NCBI RefSeq assembly: GCF_032854445.1
Contig: NC_088306.1
Span: 2,414,373-2,478,372, forward strand
Direction: 5' to 3'
DNA length: 64,000 nucleotides
Origin: Liolophura sinensis
Taxonomy: Eukaryota; Mollusca; Polyplacophora; Chitonida; Chitonidae
Shown: one piece after another, positions 1-11,690 of the stretch
Position numbering within the stretch: position 1 is the stretch's first letter
Layout: the number at the start of each line of letters is the position of its first letter
Translations under genes and position numbers: made by a program
Notes under the pieces: generated by a model
Told to the model about the DNA's origin: nothing
Database searches by the model: none
Seen by the model: the letters and a program-made list of their open reading frames with translations, nothing else

Positions 1-235
1 TACCCCCTTCAACAACATCTAGACCCAATGCATATGCTGGAGGAGAAACCATAAACCGCCCCTGCTCTTTTGATTCTGCTAGCTCTGTTTTTAGCAGCAA
101 AGATAACCTTATGTATTTCCTTAAACAGCACCCAAAAATGAATGGCATAGAAACAGAGAGAAGCTTGTGTGGCTGGTGGCGTCAGCTTGCTAGGGCAGAT
201 AACAAACCTAACACCTTCAGTATAATACACCCACC

Positions 236-568
236 TTGAATCACCTTTCCATAACCACCATGTACAAATTTCTTTTCATGAGATCAAAATTTGTTTATAT
301 CCAGATGATTGAAGACTTCAAGAAGATCTGTGGTCCTGAATCAGGGGATGCCCTGCTTTCCCATATGACGTTATTGAGCACGAGAATGTTGAGGTTGTGT
401 GCTGAGTCAGGACAAGTGCTATTCCTCCAGTTATTGGCAGAGAAGGTGAAGAAGATTGTGGGCCCATCTTCCTGTATGCTATGTTTTTGTTGCATTCTTC
501 CTTATGCCCAATTCTTTGAGTGTGTGCAACACCTACTCTTACCAGTGTCAGGTGTTTATGGTGCATAA
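236..568 (+). CDS. Candidate exon region of an unrecognised host gene (5' part)
   Basis: A 110-codon open frame containing a lysine-rich, protein-like stretch with the similar phrases KKICGPESG and KKIVGPSS. Two possible splice donors (CAA|GTGCTA near 413 and AAG|GTGAAG near 446) both leave phase 0. That phase matches the two downstream candidate exons at 1100 and 1668, so a three-exon gene is possible. I do not recognise a domain. The opposite strand is also open here, so the coding direction is not certain. Confidence 0.22.
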   Translation: MNHLSITTMYKFLFMRSKFVYIQMIEDFKKICGPESGDALLSHMTLLSTRMLRLCAESGQVLFLQLLAEKVKKIVGPSSCMLCFCCILPYAQFFECVQHLLLPVSGVYGA

Positions 569-1099
569 TATACATTTAAAGTAATAAAATGGTAATAATG
601 TTTGCAAAAAATTTATAATGTGAAATAAGAACATTGTTTAGCACTACATGTCCCTGGTCACGCATCTATGTGTGTTACCGTTTGTTTGCTCACTTGCCCA
701 AGCCTATACAATTTCAAGATCTCTTTTGAGTGAATGTAAAGGTTATGAATTCTGTTTTTGATGGTAGGCAACTTGATTATTCATTTGTGCCCATCAAAAA
801 CAAAATGAAACAAAAACGCATATTTTTGAATGATTGATCTGATAGGTATCACAGGACAATATTACCAATTCACTGCTGAGACCAAATCCAAAACAACCTG
901 TCTCCGGTAGAGTGTATTTAATTTAACTAATACGAAAGGCACTACTGTGCATATATGCAATTGTTGACAGTGTCTTTATTTTTTTCAGTGAATGTAAATA
1001 TGAAATCTCATATTAGTTTGCATGATTTTCTTTATAACTAAACAGCCATTTTTGTCTGGATGTATAATTAAAGCCTTTAGCCCGGCATGTGCTCTGCAG

Positions 1100-1183
1100 G
1101 CCTGTCTTCATCTTGTCCCGGCCAGTGGCAAGGATCGGTTGTCTGCAACTGAAGCCTACAAGAAGATTGTTCGGGTTGTTAAT
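1100..1183 (+). CDS. Candidate internal exon, 28 codons, unknown function
   Basis: An 84-base segment preceded by a pyrimidine/CAG acceptor (GCTCTGCAG) and followed by AAT|GTACGT, a good donor. It is open in phase 0 and would encode 28 residues beginning ACLHLVPASGKDRLS and ending KKIVRVVN. Both ends are in phase 0, compatible with the candidate terminal exon at 1668. No domain is recognised. The case rests on splice signals and phase agreement only. Confidence 0.4.
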
Positions 1184-1667
1184 GTACGTTCCGAGTTATG
1201 TGGCACAAAAAACTACACCTCACCCGCTTTATAAAATACTATACATTTGCCATTCACTTTCAGTGGCCGACATTCCCAAGGGAATACCGCTTTTTAAACC
1301 TGTTCTTTTTTAAAATGTTATTTATGATTGCAAAAGAAAGACTTATCTTATGTTCTTTTCTAATTTGATGCGTATTTTTTTGCATAGTAATGATGGCTGT
1401 CTAAGCATCATGAATGTACCATAAACCTTAAGTTACTCACCAAATGGCTATTCTTACAGACATGTTTCACGCTATCCGACCCTATACAGAAAGTTAAGGT
1501 AGTAGGGTGGGGATGGCATTTTTTTTGTTTTCTCGTCTGCAGAATTTTATTGAAAAAAAATATCAACAGGTTTTAAGGACGTCCCAGAGATATGTCTTAA
1601 AATACCAACATACATGTCAAATTATCACTTACCCCACCTGAAAGCTATTTTATTTCTTTAATTTCAG

Positions 1668-1871
1668 CCTTCAGAACCTTTGGAAAGTTTATCAGACAAG
1701 CACACAAGTGAAAGGATCCTTGTTCAAGGTGAAGAGGATGACTACATATATCACATTTCCTGTGAAGGAAATCTGTGTAAGGGCATGCCGACTTTGTTAG
1801 AGACATTAGTTCTTTTGTTTAAGATGTACTGGGTATTTAAGCTCCCCTACCCTTCTATTGTGTCAGTATAA
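1668..1871 (+). CDS. Candidate terminal exon of the same unrecognised gene
   Basis: Begins directly after a strong acceptor (pyrimidine-rich tract, TTTCAG) and stays open in phase 0 to a stop at 1869-1871, about 67 residues. The N-terminal part is acidic and polar (QGEEDDYIYHIS). The C-terminal part is hydrophobic-aromatic (LLETLVLLFKMYWVFKLPYP), a pattern I have seen in uncharacterised invertebrate proteins, often repeat-associated ones. It may therefore be a host gene or an unrecognised transposon gene. Joining 1100-1183 to this segment keeps one open frame, which is the main support. Confidence 0.4.
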   Translation, partial: PSEPLESLSDKHTSERILVQGEEDDYIYHISCEGNLCKGMPTLLETLVLLFKMYWVFKLPYPSIVSV

Positions 1872-3654
1872 TGTGACTGGGTTGGGCGTCAATGTCTGGT
1901 GTCTTAAGTATGATGTTCCAGTGGAGGCAGCACTATGACTGCATAGACTCGCCCTGCCACAAGAACACACTGTATATATAAGGATTCGTCCTCGTCATCA
2001 CTGCAAAAATTGTTTAGCATGATGTAAAACCAAAGCAAGTAACACGGTTATATAGGTGATTGGTATGTTCAGTTAACAAAGGTTATCTGACATTTTTCAC
2101 ATGTCACATCGTCATGACACAGTAAGACACTTTTTACCTTTAACATCAAAGGAGTTGGAACTCAAGACTCTCCTACTGGATTTCATGAAACTTTGTGTGC
2201 AGGACAGACCCCATATGTGCTGTTTGAATTACTTTCAGAATCATTGATCTTTAAACATACTGGGATAGTGTCTTTGTCAATGTATCTACTCCCTCAAGAT
2301 TTTCGTGAAACTTTGTAGGAATGAGTCCATGTGAGAATCTGTATGTGCTGTTTTTTTCCGGGGTTATTGCCCTTTAAAGATAGAATGGGGACTTGTAGAG
2401 AATGAATGCCTGTTAACATGGTTAAGAGTTCTATACTGGCCTGTCAGATTGATCGCTGATATGTAGTATGTTCAGGCCCACGTGTCCACTTCTTGATCAT
2501 TGCTGTCAACATGGTTTACATGTAAATTGCTATGTTCTGATGGATTGAAGAGATTCTGATTGTAAACAGGTTTATGTGTGCAAACGTGCCGTGAATCTAA
2601 AAAAAATGACTGTGTCTTTACAATAGTATCTGATTGATGTACTAGCTGAAACCAAGACTGTGAAACTTGAAAAAAAACTTTGATCATATGCCACAACGTT
2701 TAGTTACCAGTACATCATTTATTGTATTTCACTTCAGGATGGGCATTTCTCAGGTGATTCTGATTGATTCATTAACCTCATGGGCCACTTAAGAGTTTTT
2801 GTGAAGTTTGGTTCATTTTTTATCAGAAAAAAATTAAGTGTTGACATCAAAAATATTGTTATAATGCCCTCATGTGCTTCTGAAGGTGAATTTTATAATA
2901 TATCACACTTTATGTGACATACAGGAGTGTACGTATGGATGAAGGAGTACGTATTAGTCTTGGCAATAACATGTATACATGTCAGACTATTTTACGCAGG
3001 GAATTACTGATGCCATGCATGTTTAATGAACAAGTGGACACAGGATACTCAGGGGGTAATACATGAATGACAGAGTAATGAGATTGTTTACAGAAACATT
3101 ACAATGATTTTTGTCTTAAGAGTTCAGATATAACCTGAGTTCCCTACCACTGGCTGTTAATTGTGAACATGTGCTTAATTATGTCCAGGAGATGAAATCT
3201 CACATAGATAATTCATAATGATATAATAACCAACCGGACGTGAAATAATTCAAGTCATGTTTTAGCTGTACATAGTGCTACACAGTGTGACATCTAGTCT
3301 TATTATTGTGTGATGTAGGATTGTAAAAGTTTAAAATACATGTATTAAAACATCTTCCCTGTGAGTTTAGAATGTAATGTCTCCAAGCAGTAGGTTTTTT
3401 TTTTACTCTCTGGCATTCGGGACTTTATAGGTATGACGTGGTTTCCAGATTACAACTTCAACTGTACAGCTTTTGAGGGGGGGGGGGGGCAATACTTGGG
3501 TGATGTGTCGTGCCTTATATTAATCGATTCATACAATTGCTAAATTGTTTGGATGTATAGTAAGATAACCTGAACTCCTGTTTCACACTGAAACTCTAAG
3601 CTGTTTTCGTACGAAATACAACTGTAGTACATACTAAAGATTTGTTCGGGTGAG
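1872..3654. other. Anonymous AT-rich stretch
   Basis: I see no coding domain, RNA gene or recognisable transposon here. The only notable feature is a run of 13 G at 3477-3489. Confidence 0.5.
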
Positions 3655-3830
3655 TGAACCTCAACCCACCCGTTTTGCAATAATAACCTGTGACGGTGAT
3701 TGCAATCGTCACACAACACACAGGATCTAACAAATACCACGTGGCAATCGAATTCAACAGTATCAATATACAGCTTTTAGTGCCGATTTAAGCGGAAGTA
3801 GACACAATTATGAAAGTCTACAGTGGACCA
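3655..3830 (-). mobile_element. PLE fragment (RT thumb and 3' region)
   Basis: Read on the minus strand, this contains the family signature VRSC-x2-CDD-x4-RH-x-LLLQ, found in the longer copies at 43.7 kb and 45.8 kb. It then runs into the 3' region with the shared phrase GTTAAGCGGAA-type sequence in a diverged form. Both ends are truncated and the segment is rearranged. Confidence 0.55.
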
Positions 3831-4256
3831 CGGAAGTATATTCACATATGACAATAGCAACATATATCAGGCCATTTCCTCTACTTCTAAACTGACATGG
3901 TGTCCTGATATTGAACAATCTCCCATTTCAAGGTTGCTTTATGTGGCTCTTCTTACTTCACCTCGTTTCGTTTTTGCCGACACCCCATAATTTCGTCAAT
4001 ACCTCTCAAAGGACTGATTTAGCCCATTAAGAAGGTTTATGTTATCTCTATACATAGTTTTTGTTTTAATTTTCAGTGACTCATTTACATTAGAGCTTTG
4101 CTCTATTTTTTCGGCAGTATATTTTTATTTCTGAGTACTTCATACCACTAAGTAAAGTAAGTGGATCCACAGGTAAATTCATCACGTGAAGACGTTATGT
4201 CATCATAACCATGCGTTGATTTATGGCCGTCAAGTTTATAAGCTCTAGGAACTTCT

Positions 4257-4440
4257 TTTATTTGTTGATTTATTTGATTGGTGTTTTCCGCCACACTGAA
4301 GAATATTTCACATACATAACAAACTAAACCCGGGAAAACTCACGACCATCTGCAGGTGGTTGTCAGACATTCACACGTACGATTGCAGAGGAAGCGAGCA
4401 TGAACTGGACTTGCGCTCGCGGCCATCGCATTGGCGATTT
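4257..4440 (-). mobile_element. tRNA-derived SINE copy, diverged
   Basis: The minus-oriented copy starts with the TTTATTTGATTGGTGTTTT tail junction and runs through the central CCCGGGNAAACTCACGACC block to near the tRNA-like head. The middle carries a deletion relative to the 15.0 kb copy. Confidence 0.8.
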
Positions 4441-4499
4441 CTGTTCTTCCTGCTGTTTTATTGAAATCACAATCGTAGAGATCAATGGAATACACAAAA

Positions 4500-4745
4500 A
4501 TCAGCAGACCAACATTTTCACAAGTTTTTCACAAGTAATTGTCATCACTGAAATTTTAATTACCTAATTCTGTTTAGCCCATGGTGCAAGGGGTGATGTA
4601 AATTCTAACGTTGTAATCATACACTTGAACAGTGGGAATAAAACCATGACTGGTGTAAACTGACATAGGTTACTGGTTATACATGTGACAATTTGCCAGC
4701 CATCACACACTATTGCCATTCCTATGGTTTTACTCTCTGACAAAA
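4500..4745 (-). mobile_element. TIR element copy (core plus one terminal repeat)
   Basis: Reverse-complement matches the 51.7 kb element: the ATGGGCTAAACAGAATTAGG core block, the TTTTATTCNNACTGTTCA block, then the terminal-repeat sequence TTTGCCAGCNATCACAC and GGTTTTACTCTCT. One terminal repeat is missing, and it abuts the SINE at 4257-4440. Confidence 0.6.
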
Positions 4746-5289
4746 GAATTAAAATATTTATACTTTCCGACAAAGGTCACAAGATTTGGTTTGTGTGATT
4801 AACACTGACATTTGTGTTTGTTGGCAGTGTCCATTAGTAATATTTTTAATTTTCTCGTCATTAATATTTGTTCGAAATAGCATCATTCACTGAGAAAAAG
4901 GTTCTACCCATGGATACTTAATTTCTAACCCTCTTTAAGGATGGCAATGATGTAAGACGTCCACGTTCACTCATTCACTTTCAAATTGATACTGGTCAAC
5001 CACCTACCATTTTAGGCTTGCTTTATATGACATGTTTTGATTCATCACATTGCGTTAGTAAAATCCAATAATTTCATCAAACTCTCTGTATGGATTGATT
5101 TCTCCCAATGAAATCTTTCCATTATGTCTTGCCATTGTTTTTGTTTATTTTTTTGTGTATATGATTTACGTTTCATTTGTGCTTTTGCAGATGTTCCATT
5201 TTAGAGCAGATGAATTAAATTCCACAGGTGAATTCATCACAGACAGGGGTGATGATGTTACAGATATTATACTATCTTCACTACGCATC

Positions 5290-5885
5290 AACTCTGGCCG
5301 TGATCTATGAAACAGACATTCGCACACCAGCCGTCAACCAATATGGCCGTTGGAGAGTAATAATCGCAAGCCCAATTCCCAAAACGAAGTTTACACAAAC
5401 CACCAAAGCACTAAGAAAATGCAGTATATAAAGTACAAACTTAGGACGGAACCTCGTAAAGAGAAGCAGAAGATATGTTCTAGGCAAATAAATGAAATGA
5501 GTATTAAAATTGTGTACCATGCCGTATACCGTGTAGTATATTTGTTGTCGATAATAAACAATCTGTTGCGCTTTTATTGATTGCAACTGTACACATATCC
5601 GACGTGGCAATCCAGTTCAACACGATGAATATACCACCCCAAGCCCCGGGTTACGCGAGGGGCATAATCATGAAACAGAGATCCTAGACGTTCTGTCCAA
5701 AGTTAATTACAAGAGCACTACATTCGCAAAGCTTAAACTTGGAGTGAAGGTGTTTGTCGGAATAACCTTTACACTAGTTTTTGCAGCAATTACGTGTGAC
5801 GTTGATTGAAATCGTCACATAACACACAGGATCTAGCAAATGCTACACGGCGAGATATGCACAAGCAATGTGAAGGATCCTTCAG
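5290..5885 (-). mobile_element. PLE fragment (3' region plus RT C-terminal remnant)
   Basis: On the minus strand, 5885-5780 encodes a decayed version of the thumb signature (ISR-x-VAFARSCVLCDDFN). Next come the CCCGG-TT-A junction and the long 3' region containing CAATCAAAAGCGCAACNG-like and AATTGGGCTTGCGATTATT-like blocks shared with other copies. No intact coding frame remains. Confidence 0.7.
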
Positions 5886-5920
5886 GACCCTTGCTGTCCA
5901 AGTAAGGATAATAATGGACA

Positions 5921-6015
5921 GGTCTGTCACCAACGTGCGGATGGTCGTGAGTTTTTCTCACGCCATTACGCTAGCATAGCTGCCGTGGTATAAGTGAAAT
6001 ATTCTTGAGTAAAAC
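5921..6015 (+). mobile_element. SINE fragment (3' half)
   Basis: Contains TGCGGATGGTCGTG, the CTGCCGTGGTATAAGTGAAA block and ATATTCTTGAGT as in the full SINEs. The 5' head is absent, and the CCGGGC segment is replaced by a CACGCCATTACGCTAGC block. Confidence 0.75.
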
Positions 6016-6534
6016 ATATATATTAAATTTGTAACTCTTTAGTTTTAACACGTGTAAATAACAACGCAATTAGCTGGAAATTCAAACCTTTGGATCTTTA
6101 ATTTGTTGTATTCGGTAACACCTGTGAGACCCAATGTCTAGACTTCTCGGCGCTTCATGTGTCGAACGTACGCGGCAATGAGGTTTGTTTTTTGGCTTTT
6201 CAAAATTATTCTTTACATGATGGATGAAAGCTGGAAATGACTGTCTTTTGGCATAGCTGATTGTGGCAGTCTGAGTAAGGCCGGCGGCGACCACAGACTG
6301 TATTACTCACATCTTTGTGTATCAGGCTAGCCTAATCAATTTAATGTAGGGTTTAATCGACATGGGAATTATCTTGGACTGCCAGCAAAATAATCTGAGC
6401 CCTCGGAAATGCTTCATCTCTCTGCCAATCAAACGTGCACGGCACAGAGGTATGTTAGCTATCCACAACTGTTGCGTGCTGGAATGAAAGCTGTCTGAAA
6501 CCTTTGCTATCTCAACTGCGCTTTGAATACAGCT

Positions 6535-6800
6535 GCTCACATATCCAACGCCGCGAGCCGATTCAACACCCTAAATTACTTACAAGAAAGTCATACACAT
6601 TGCAAAGTTTAAAAAACCTCGACTGAAGGCGTGTGGTTGACGGATGGTATACGAATGCTGTTTCGACGTATAGGTTTGATGGGATAATGTTGACAACATT
6701 TTTGCAGTACTAACCTGAGACATTGATTCAAATTGTCACACAAAAACACACGACCTATGAATATACCATATGCAAGACCTTTCGGTATATTGCTATCTAG
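6535..6800 (-). mobile_element. PLE fragment
   Basis: On the minus strand this matches the end of the RT and the start of the 3' region: the thumb segment around the TGTGTGACAATTTGAATCAATG block, then AAACTTTGCAATGTGTATGAC and TTGGATATGTG. It is highly diverged, with no open frame. Confidence 0.5.
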
Positions 6801-7329
6801 GTAAGGATTTACAATGTCAGAATTGAAAACTATCCTTGAGCGAACTTATTAAGGTCGAAGCAAAAGGTGGAGATGCTACTTTTGCTCTGATTTGTCTGAA
6901 TATTCCGGGCAGATAAATGTACGTGTATGGTATAATCATACTGGAACAGTGAGCATGTTATGGGCGCCTGTTTTTAATGATCGATATTTGGGCAGTGCGT
7001 ATGTGTGGTGAAGGTAGTTTTATCATATTATCCTAGTCATATTCAATACTTACGGGATTTTTTTGGTTTTACTATATTTTTAATAAAAACTGAGCAATAT
7101 TGAACTGAATCTGCCAAAGTAAAAGCCATTAACGAAAATAAACGAAGACATCTAGCACTTTGAATCTGCAGATAATGTGCAATGAATGGGCAGCGAATTT
7201 TCACTTAACGTTCAAAAGTCTGTTTGTTAGTTGCTATTTTTGTCTACCACTAGTCACTAGTACACCATGAAGGGACCAACAGGAAAGGGCACCCATCCAC
7301 GCATCTTGTTAACTATGCACAATTTAATA

Positions 7330-7553
7330 CCTTGCGAGTTCTCCGTGGACGAGGCTGGTTAGCACGCCAGCGCGGCGCAATGACCCAGGAGTCGCTCACC
7401 AATGCGGTCGCTATTAGTCCAGCTCATGTGCCTTCCTGTCCGGCTGTACGTGGGAAGGTCTGCCAACATCCTGCGGATAGTGCCGGCCGCCGTCCTATAC
7501 GTGAAATATTCTTGAGTACGGCGTAAAACACCTATCAAATAAATCAATAAACT
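7330..7553 (+). mobile_element. tRNA-derived SINE copy with internal deletion
   Basis: The head resembles a tRNA A box (TGGTTAGCACGCCAGCGCGG), followed by ATGACCCAGGAGTCGCTCACC, TGCGGTCGCT, the GGAAGGTCTGCCAACATCCTG block, AAATATTCTTGAGTACGG and an (AAAT)n tail. About 30 bases after TGCGGATAGT are missing compared with the copy at 15.0 kb. The family carries no protein, so the ORF seen across it is incidental. Confidence 0.88.
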
Positions 7554-8009
7554 GAACACCTGTATTTAGCCTAGTTACTGTGGTAGATCGAATATCTAGA
7601 AAGGATACAACCAGATAATTAGAACAGAGACCTGCCATTCCCAGTGTGCGAGAAAACTGATACGCGTTATTTAACTACCGGTAGGAAGTTTCGTATAAAT
7701 GCATGCTGAAAAGGACTGACAGAGCCATCAGCGTGGTAAGTTTTGAAAATGTGTCAGTGTGGGACAATTTATTGCTATATTTCTTGGTATAATTTTGTAT
7801 ATTTTATGTCAAAGTGGGCAAGTAGGTCACAAGCTATATCAGTAAATGGCTTTTGGACACTTTCCAGAAAAAAAATAATAGCGAGGCAGTTTTTTTTTCT
7901 TACAGTTTTTATAAGAATGATACTTCAACCACATTAATCAAACAACAAATACTTATAGAGCGAACCATGGCTCTTAGGAACGACGTTCAAGTCCACTCCA
8001 GCCTTTGAT

Positions 8010-8501
8010 TTATTTATTATGCATTTCATGATTTATTCGATTGGTGCTTTCCATACTCAGGAATATTACCAATCCTTTGATCACAAGTCCCATTGCGTGT
8101 GTTATGTCAAAGAGAGATAATCTGATCTTTGCGTGTTCCTGCCATGCTGATGTCACATTCTCGCCAAGCAGACATATCAAAGCAGGACAGAACGCGTTAT
8201 CGTTCAATCCTATAAGAAAACGTATATTTTGCTGGATGTCTGCTAAACACAACTCTAGATGAATCAAACCGACTGGCAGCCTGCTCCCCCCAGCTGATTG
8301 TAAATGTTCACTCTTCAGAGCCTCTGAGATGTGTTGTAACCGTATAATACAGGTTAAATAAGGATAACAAAGTAGCATACAGATACGTGTGGATATATCA
8401 GCTGGATCAGGCCACGGGCCGATGCATGTCCGTCTTTGATCCCAGGTCTCCCGTCTTTGACCATTAGGCCAACTAAGCGGTCGGATACACATCAAGGCCA
8501 C
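8010..8501. repeat. Unclassified dispersed repeat, copy 1
   Basis: Positions about 8085-8400 are homologous, inverted, to 17,880-18,250. The shared phrase CCTGCCATGCTGATGTCACATTC and a GAGATAATCTG block recur in the same order, followed by a TCTGAGAT-TGTTGTAACCG block. The minus strand is open for 163 codons, but no domain is recognised and the partner copy has stops. A small SINE tail fragment (8024-8066) sits at the left end. The element type is unknown. Confidence 0.6.
8024..8066 (-). mobile_element. SINE 3'-end fragment
   Basis: Short match to the SINE terminus: TTTATTCGATTGGTGCTTT then TACTCAGGAATATT. Confidence 0.5.
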
Positions 8502-8761
8502 TCCCTAAAGTTTTATGTAGAAGAATGTCTAGGTTAGAGACAATTTGTTTCTGACAACAACATGCATCTAATTTACTTTCTTACTACTTGAATCAACAGA
8601 ATGAGAACTCATCATCCCGTATCAGGCATGTCAGCCCGCTGTCATGTTTTTTTGCTTCATCTGCTTATCAATTAGTGTAGCAACAAATTACTCAAAGGGG
8701 CACGTATATATACATTACATATACAAAGATAGCCTAAATGGGTGAATAAACATACGTGAAA

Positions 8762-8825
8762 AGGTCTGACGGCTACCTGCAGATAGTCGTGGGTTCCTAT
8801 GGGTTCTGTCCTGTTTCACTACTTT
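8762..8825 (+). mobile_element. SINE central fragment
   Basis: Contains GGTCTGACGGCTACCTGCAG and ATAGTCGTGGGTTCC followed by GGGTTCTGTCC, matching the central SINE block. Both ends are missing. Confidence 0.5.
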
Positions 8826-9517
8826 TTGTTTAACCCGAGAAAGAACAATGTTTTCCGAGATTTATAGACACCAATTCAATTACATTGCGTTCAGTCAGAT
8901 TTTTAGGAAAATAGATGGCTGACATAGATAACAGAAGGGTAAACTAGATTCATGAAGAGGTCAACTCATGTCACTGCAGTGTAGAACAACACCAAGAAAA
9001 GAATTTATAGCACAAAAAAACAGCTATAAACATGGAAGCATTCTGATGATTCAGGACATGCTAAGCAGCTAAACACCAATAAGAATTTGAAACAAAAAAA
9101 AACACGCTAACAAATCAGCATGACACAATGCCAACAGTACAAAAGTGAAAACAGAACTGAAAACAGAACTAAAGCTCTTTTTTTGGAAAAAAAACTTACA
9201 CTAAAACAGATTGTAAACACTTGGCAACCACGAATCAAAATTTCAAATGCTTGAAACGCGCCCTGGTGCACTGTCTTGTCGGGATTTGTGTAGCTATTGA
9301 ATTTCAACTGTCCGTGTACGCCCACAAAGGTGCTAAAGTCCTGTTCCTTATTATGATTCAGTCTTAAGTAGAACTACACCCATCTATTAATTGAAAGAAA
9401 TTGCCAAATCTTGTCATTAAGATTGTTTTGCTCATGTACTTCTTCAGTTTATTTCTTACATTGGTATTCATGAAGAATATTGTCACTTTTACGATGATAC
9501 TCATTTTATTGGTACAG

Positions 9518-9634
9518 GTTCGTTTTTGTTTGTGGAGAAGAGGAACCTCTGTCCGCTACCCGACCTGTACTTGAAGAACCTCCTGATGCATTAAAGTTGC
9601 CGTCATCGAATTCGCCAAAGATGGGTTCGAATTA
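9518..9634 (+). CDS. Tentative terminal exon, 38 residues
   Basis: Follows a TTTATTGGTACAG acceptor and stays open in phase 1 to TAA at 9632. It would encode an acidic, proline-rich tail (EEEPLSATRPVLEEPPDA, then LPSSNSPKMGSN). No partner exon is evident nearby. It may be chance. Confidence 0.22.
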
Positions 9635-9849
9635 AGTGATGTCTTTGGTTAATCTCATCGTGAGGTAACAAGTTAATCTCATAGTCACGTCACAATATAA
9701 CAATATCGGTCAATAATCTCATGGGTCATCTACACTCCTCAGCACACAGAAAGAGACCGCTTTATGGAGTAGGCCAGAAAACCTACATGCAATGTCTGAA
9801 AATAAAAACGTATAGCAAAGGACCTACTTGTGGCATAACTACGTATTGG

Positions 9850-9925
9850 TCATGATTTCACCTTTACCAGCTATCACTGTGTAGGGGCACTGCTTTAGTT
9901 TTACACTCCATGCTGATGTTTCTTC
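9850..9925 (-). mobile_element. TIR element, terminal-repeat fragment
   Basis: Contains CCAGCTATCACTGTGTAG, GTTTTACACTCCATGCTG, diverged from the terminal repeat seen at 52,030-52,133. Confidence 0.45.
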
Positions 9926-10439
9926 TAATTTACCGTACATACACGTCACTGGCAACGTCTTATTGTTGTGTAAAATGAGAACTTCAGAATACTTTCCTGA
10001 AATCTAATCTTCAAGTAAAAAGGCGGCTTGCGATGTATCCCCCGTATACGTAGATACGAACCAGAAAATCCTGTCAGATTTCTGGTAGTAAATTGCGCAG
10101 GTCCACTGGTCAACATGTACGGCTGCTTGTTATCCCAGTGGAACATACGATAGCAGATTCAATTACCAAGGACGTACTTTACACGTTTATGCAAAGGTCT
10201 TGTCGGTTAATAAATACCGTGATTAAATACGACCGCTTGGAAGAGAGGCAATTTTCCTTGAAGCGATTCCACTGTCCCAAATGATGTCCCTGCCTCTGGT
10301 GCTAGAATCTACGCTCTCCAAATATGTCATTTACAGGACGGCATCATTACCCAGAGGACGCCTGAACTACGTCAATTCTGGCATCTGGGATGTTTGTGGA
10401 GCACTGGAGGCATCATTTACTGGTTTATATTCACATACA

Positions 10440-11228
10440 AACACTGATCCATGGGTCAAAACAGATATTCGTGCACTGGCCGGCAAGGGAAAAGGACGTT
10501 CCGGGTCAGTAATCGCAAGACCAATTCCCAAAACAACGTTTACCACGAACTACCAAAGAAATACGAAAGTATATAAAGTACGAAAACATTACAGAAAATG
10601 CAAAGAGAAGCAGTCAACAGTTTTCAATGATGTAGGAAAGATGCAAGATATGTGCTAAGCGACTGAGTGAAATGAGTATTCAAATCGTATACCATTCTGG
10701 GATATCAGTTAGTCAATAACAAAATATGTATGTCAGTTGCGCTTTGATTGCAACCGTCCATATAACCAACGAGACAATCTACTGCAATACGATAAATATC
10801 TAGCCCCTAGCCACGGGTTAAACGGAATTAGACACAATCATGAAGCACAGTGCCAGAGATTCTGCACCATCTGTCCATATTTACTTACAAGAGAATTATA
10901 CTCATTGCAAAACTTAAGAAACTTGAAGTAAAGTCGTTTGATTTAACCATAATTGAAATCATCACACAACACGCAGGATCTAACAACTGCTACAAGGCGA
11001 GATATGTCAACATTGAAAGCATCCCTCTAGTCTGCGAGAGAGGAAACCGTGTAGGTTTTTGTACAAATATAGGTCCAGATAAGATGTACCATCTGAAGAA
11101 TCTGTGGTTTCCTTTAAATCCAGCGAAGGCGGGTAAATATCATTCACAGCCTTTCCTAGATATGGATTGTTTATAGCCAGCAGTTCATGAATATAGCGTT
11201 TAGTGAATGAGAAGTTCAAAGACATCAA
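10440..11228 (-). mobile_element. PLE copy, 5'-truncated (RT palm/thumb plus 3' region)
   Basis: Reads from 11228 down to 10440. Positions 11228-11007 encode the RT segment FSFTKRYI-x2-LLAINNP...LDLKETTDSSDGTSYLDLYLY, collinear with the copy at 43.5 kb. Positions 11005-10850 hold the decayed thumb. The rest is the 3' region, with GGCTAGGGGC, TTTGATTGCAACC-type and GGGAATTGGTCTTGCGATT blocks. The catalytic YIDD-type motif is YIHE, so this copy cannot be active. It is flanked by TIR-element fragments. Confidence 0.8.
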
Positions 11229-11289
11229 ACCATCGAATACTACATGTACGAATGGGATGAGTATATAACTCTGTTTAATAGACCGCGCT

Positions 11290-11370
11290 CAGATGAAATT
11301 TGCCAACTATCACACTGTCGTCGCTCCTCTAGGTCTACTCTCCATGCAGTAGTTTTATTATTTAATTATT
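11290..11370 (-). mobile_element. TIR element, terminal-repeat fragment
   Basis: Contains TTTGCCAACTATCACACTGT, CGTCGCTCCTCTAGG and the ACTCTCCATGC block of the terminal repeat. It lies between two PLE pieces in opposite orientation. Confidence 0.6.
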
Positions 11371-11489
11371 TACAGGAAGGGAAATCTATCGTCTTTATTT
11401 GTGCAGACTGAGTAAAGCTGTGAAGTGCACAGCAAGCTTCCAATAGATGGATTATTTCATGTAAAAAAGAACGTGTTAAAAAGAAAAGA

Positions 11490-11690
11490 ATCTGAGCCAG
11501 GATATTCGCTTGCAACATCCCTTGCGTGTTACCAACATCATTGAAAACTGTTGCGTGCTTCTCATTACGTGATAACGTCATAAATTGTCTGTTTGCATAC
11601 CTTCTGAGTTCTTTCGTACTTGATGTTTGACGACGTTTTGGGAATTGGCCTTGCGATTATTGACCCTGCACATTCATTTTGTTGAAGGAT
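11490..11690 (+). mobile_element. PLE 3'-region fragment
   Basis: Plus-oriented copy of the PLE tail: ACATCATTGAAAACTGTTG, GAGTTCTTTCGTACTT, then GTTTTGGGAATTGGCCTTGC. No coding sequence. Confidence 0.7.

Noticed and set aside
7332-7559. Plus and minus ORFs across the SINE
   Set aside because: Both are accidental frames through a non-coding SINE.
8010-8501. 163-codon minus-strand ORF as a gene
   Set aside because: It overlaps a dispersed repeat and a SINE tail, the partner repeat copy is not open, and no domain is visible.
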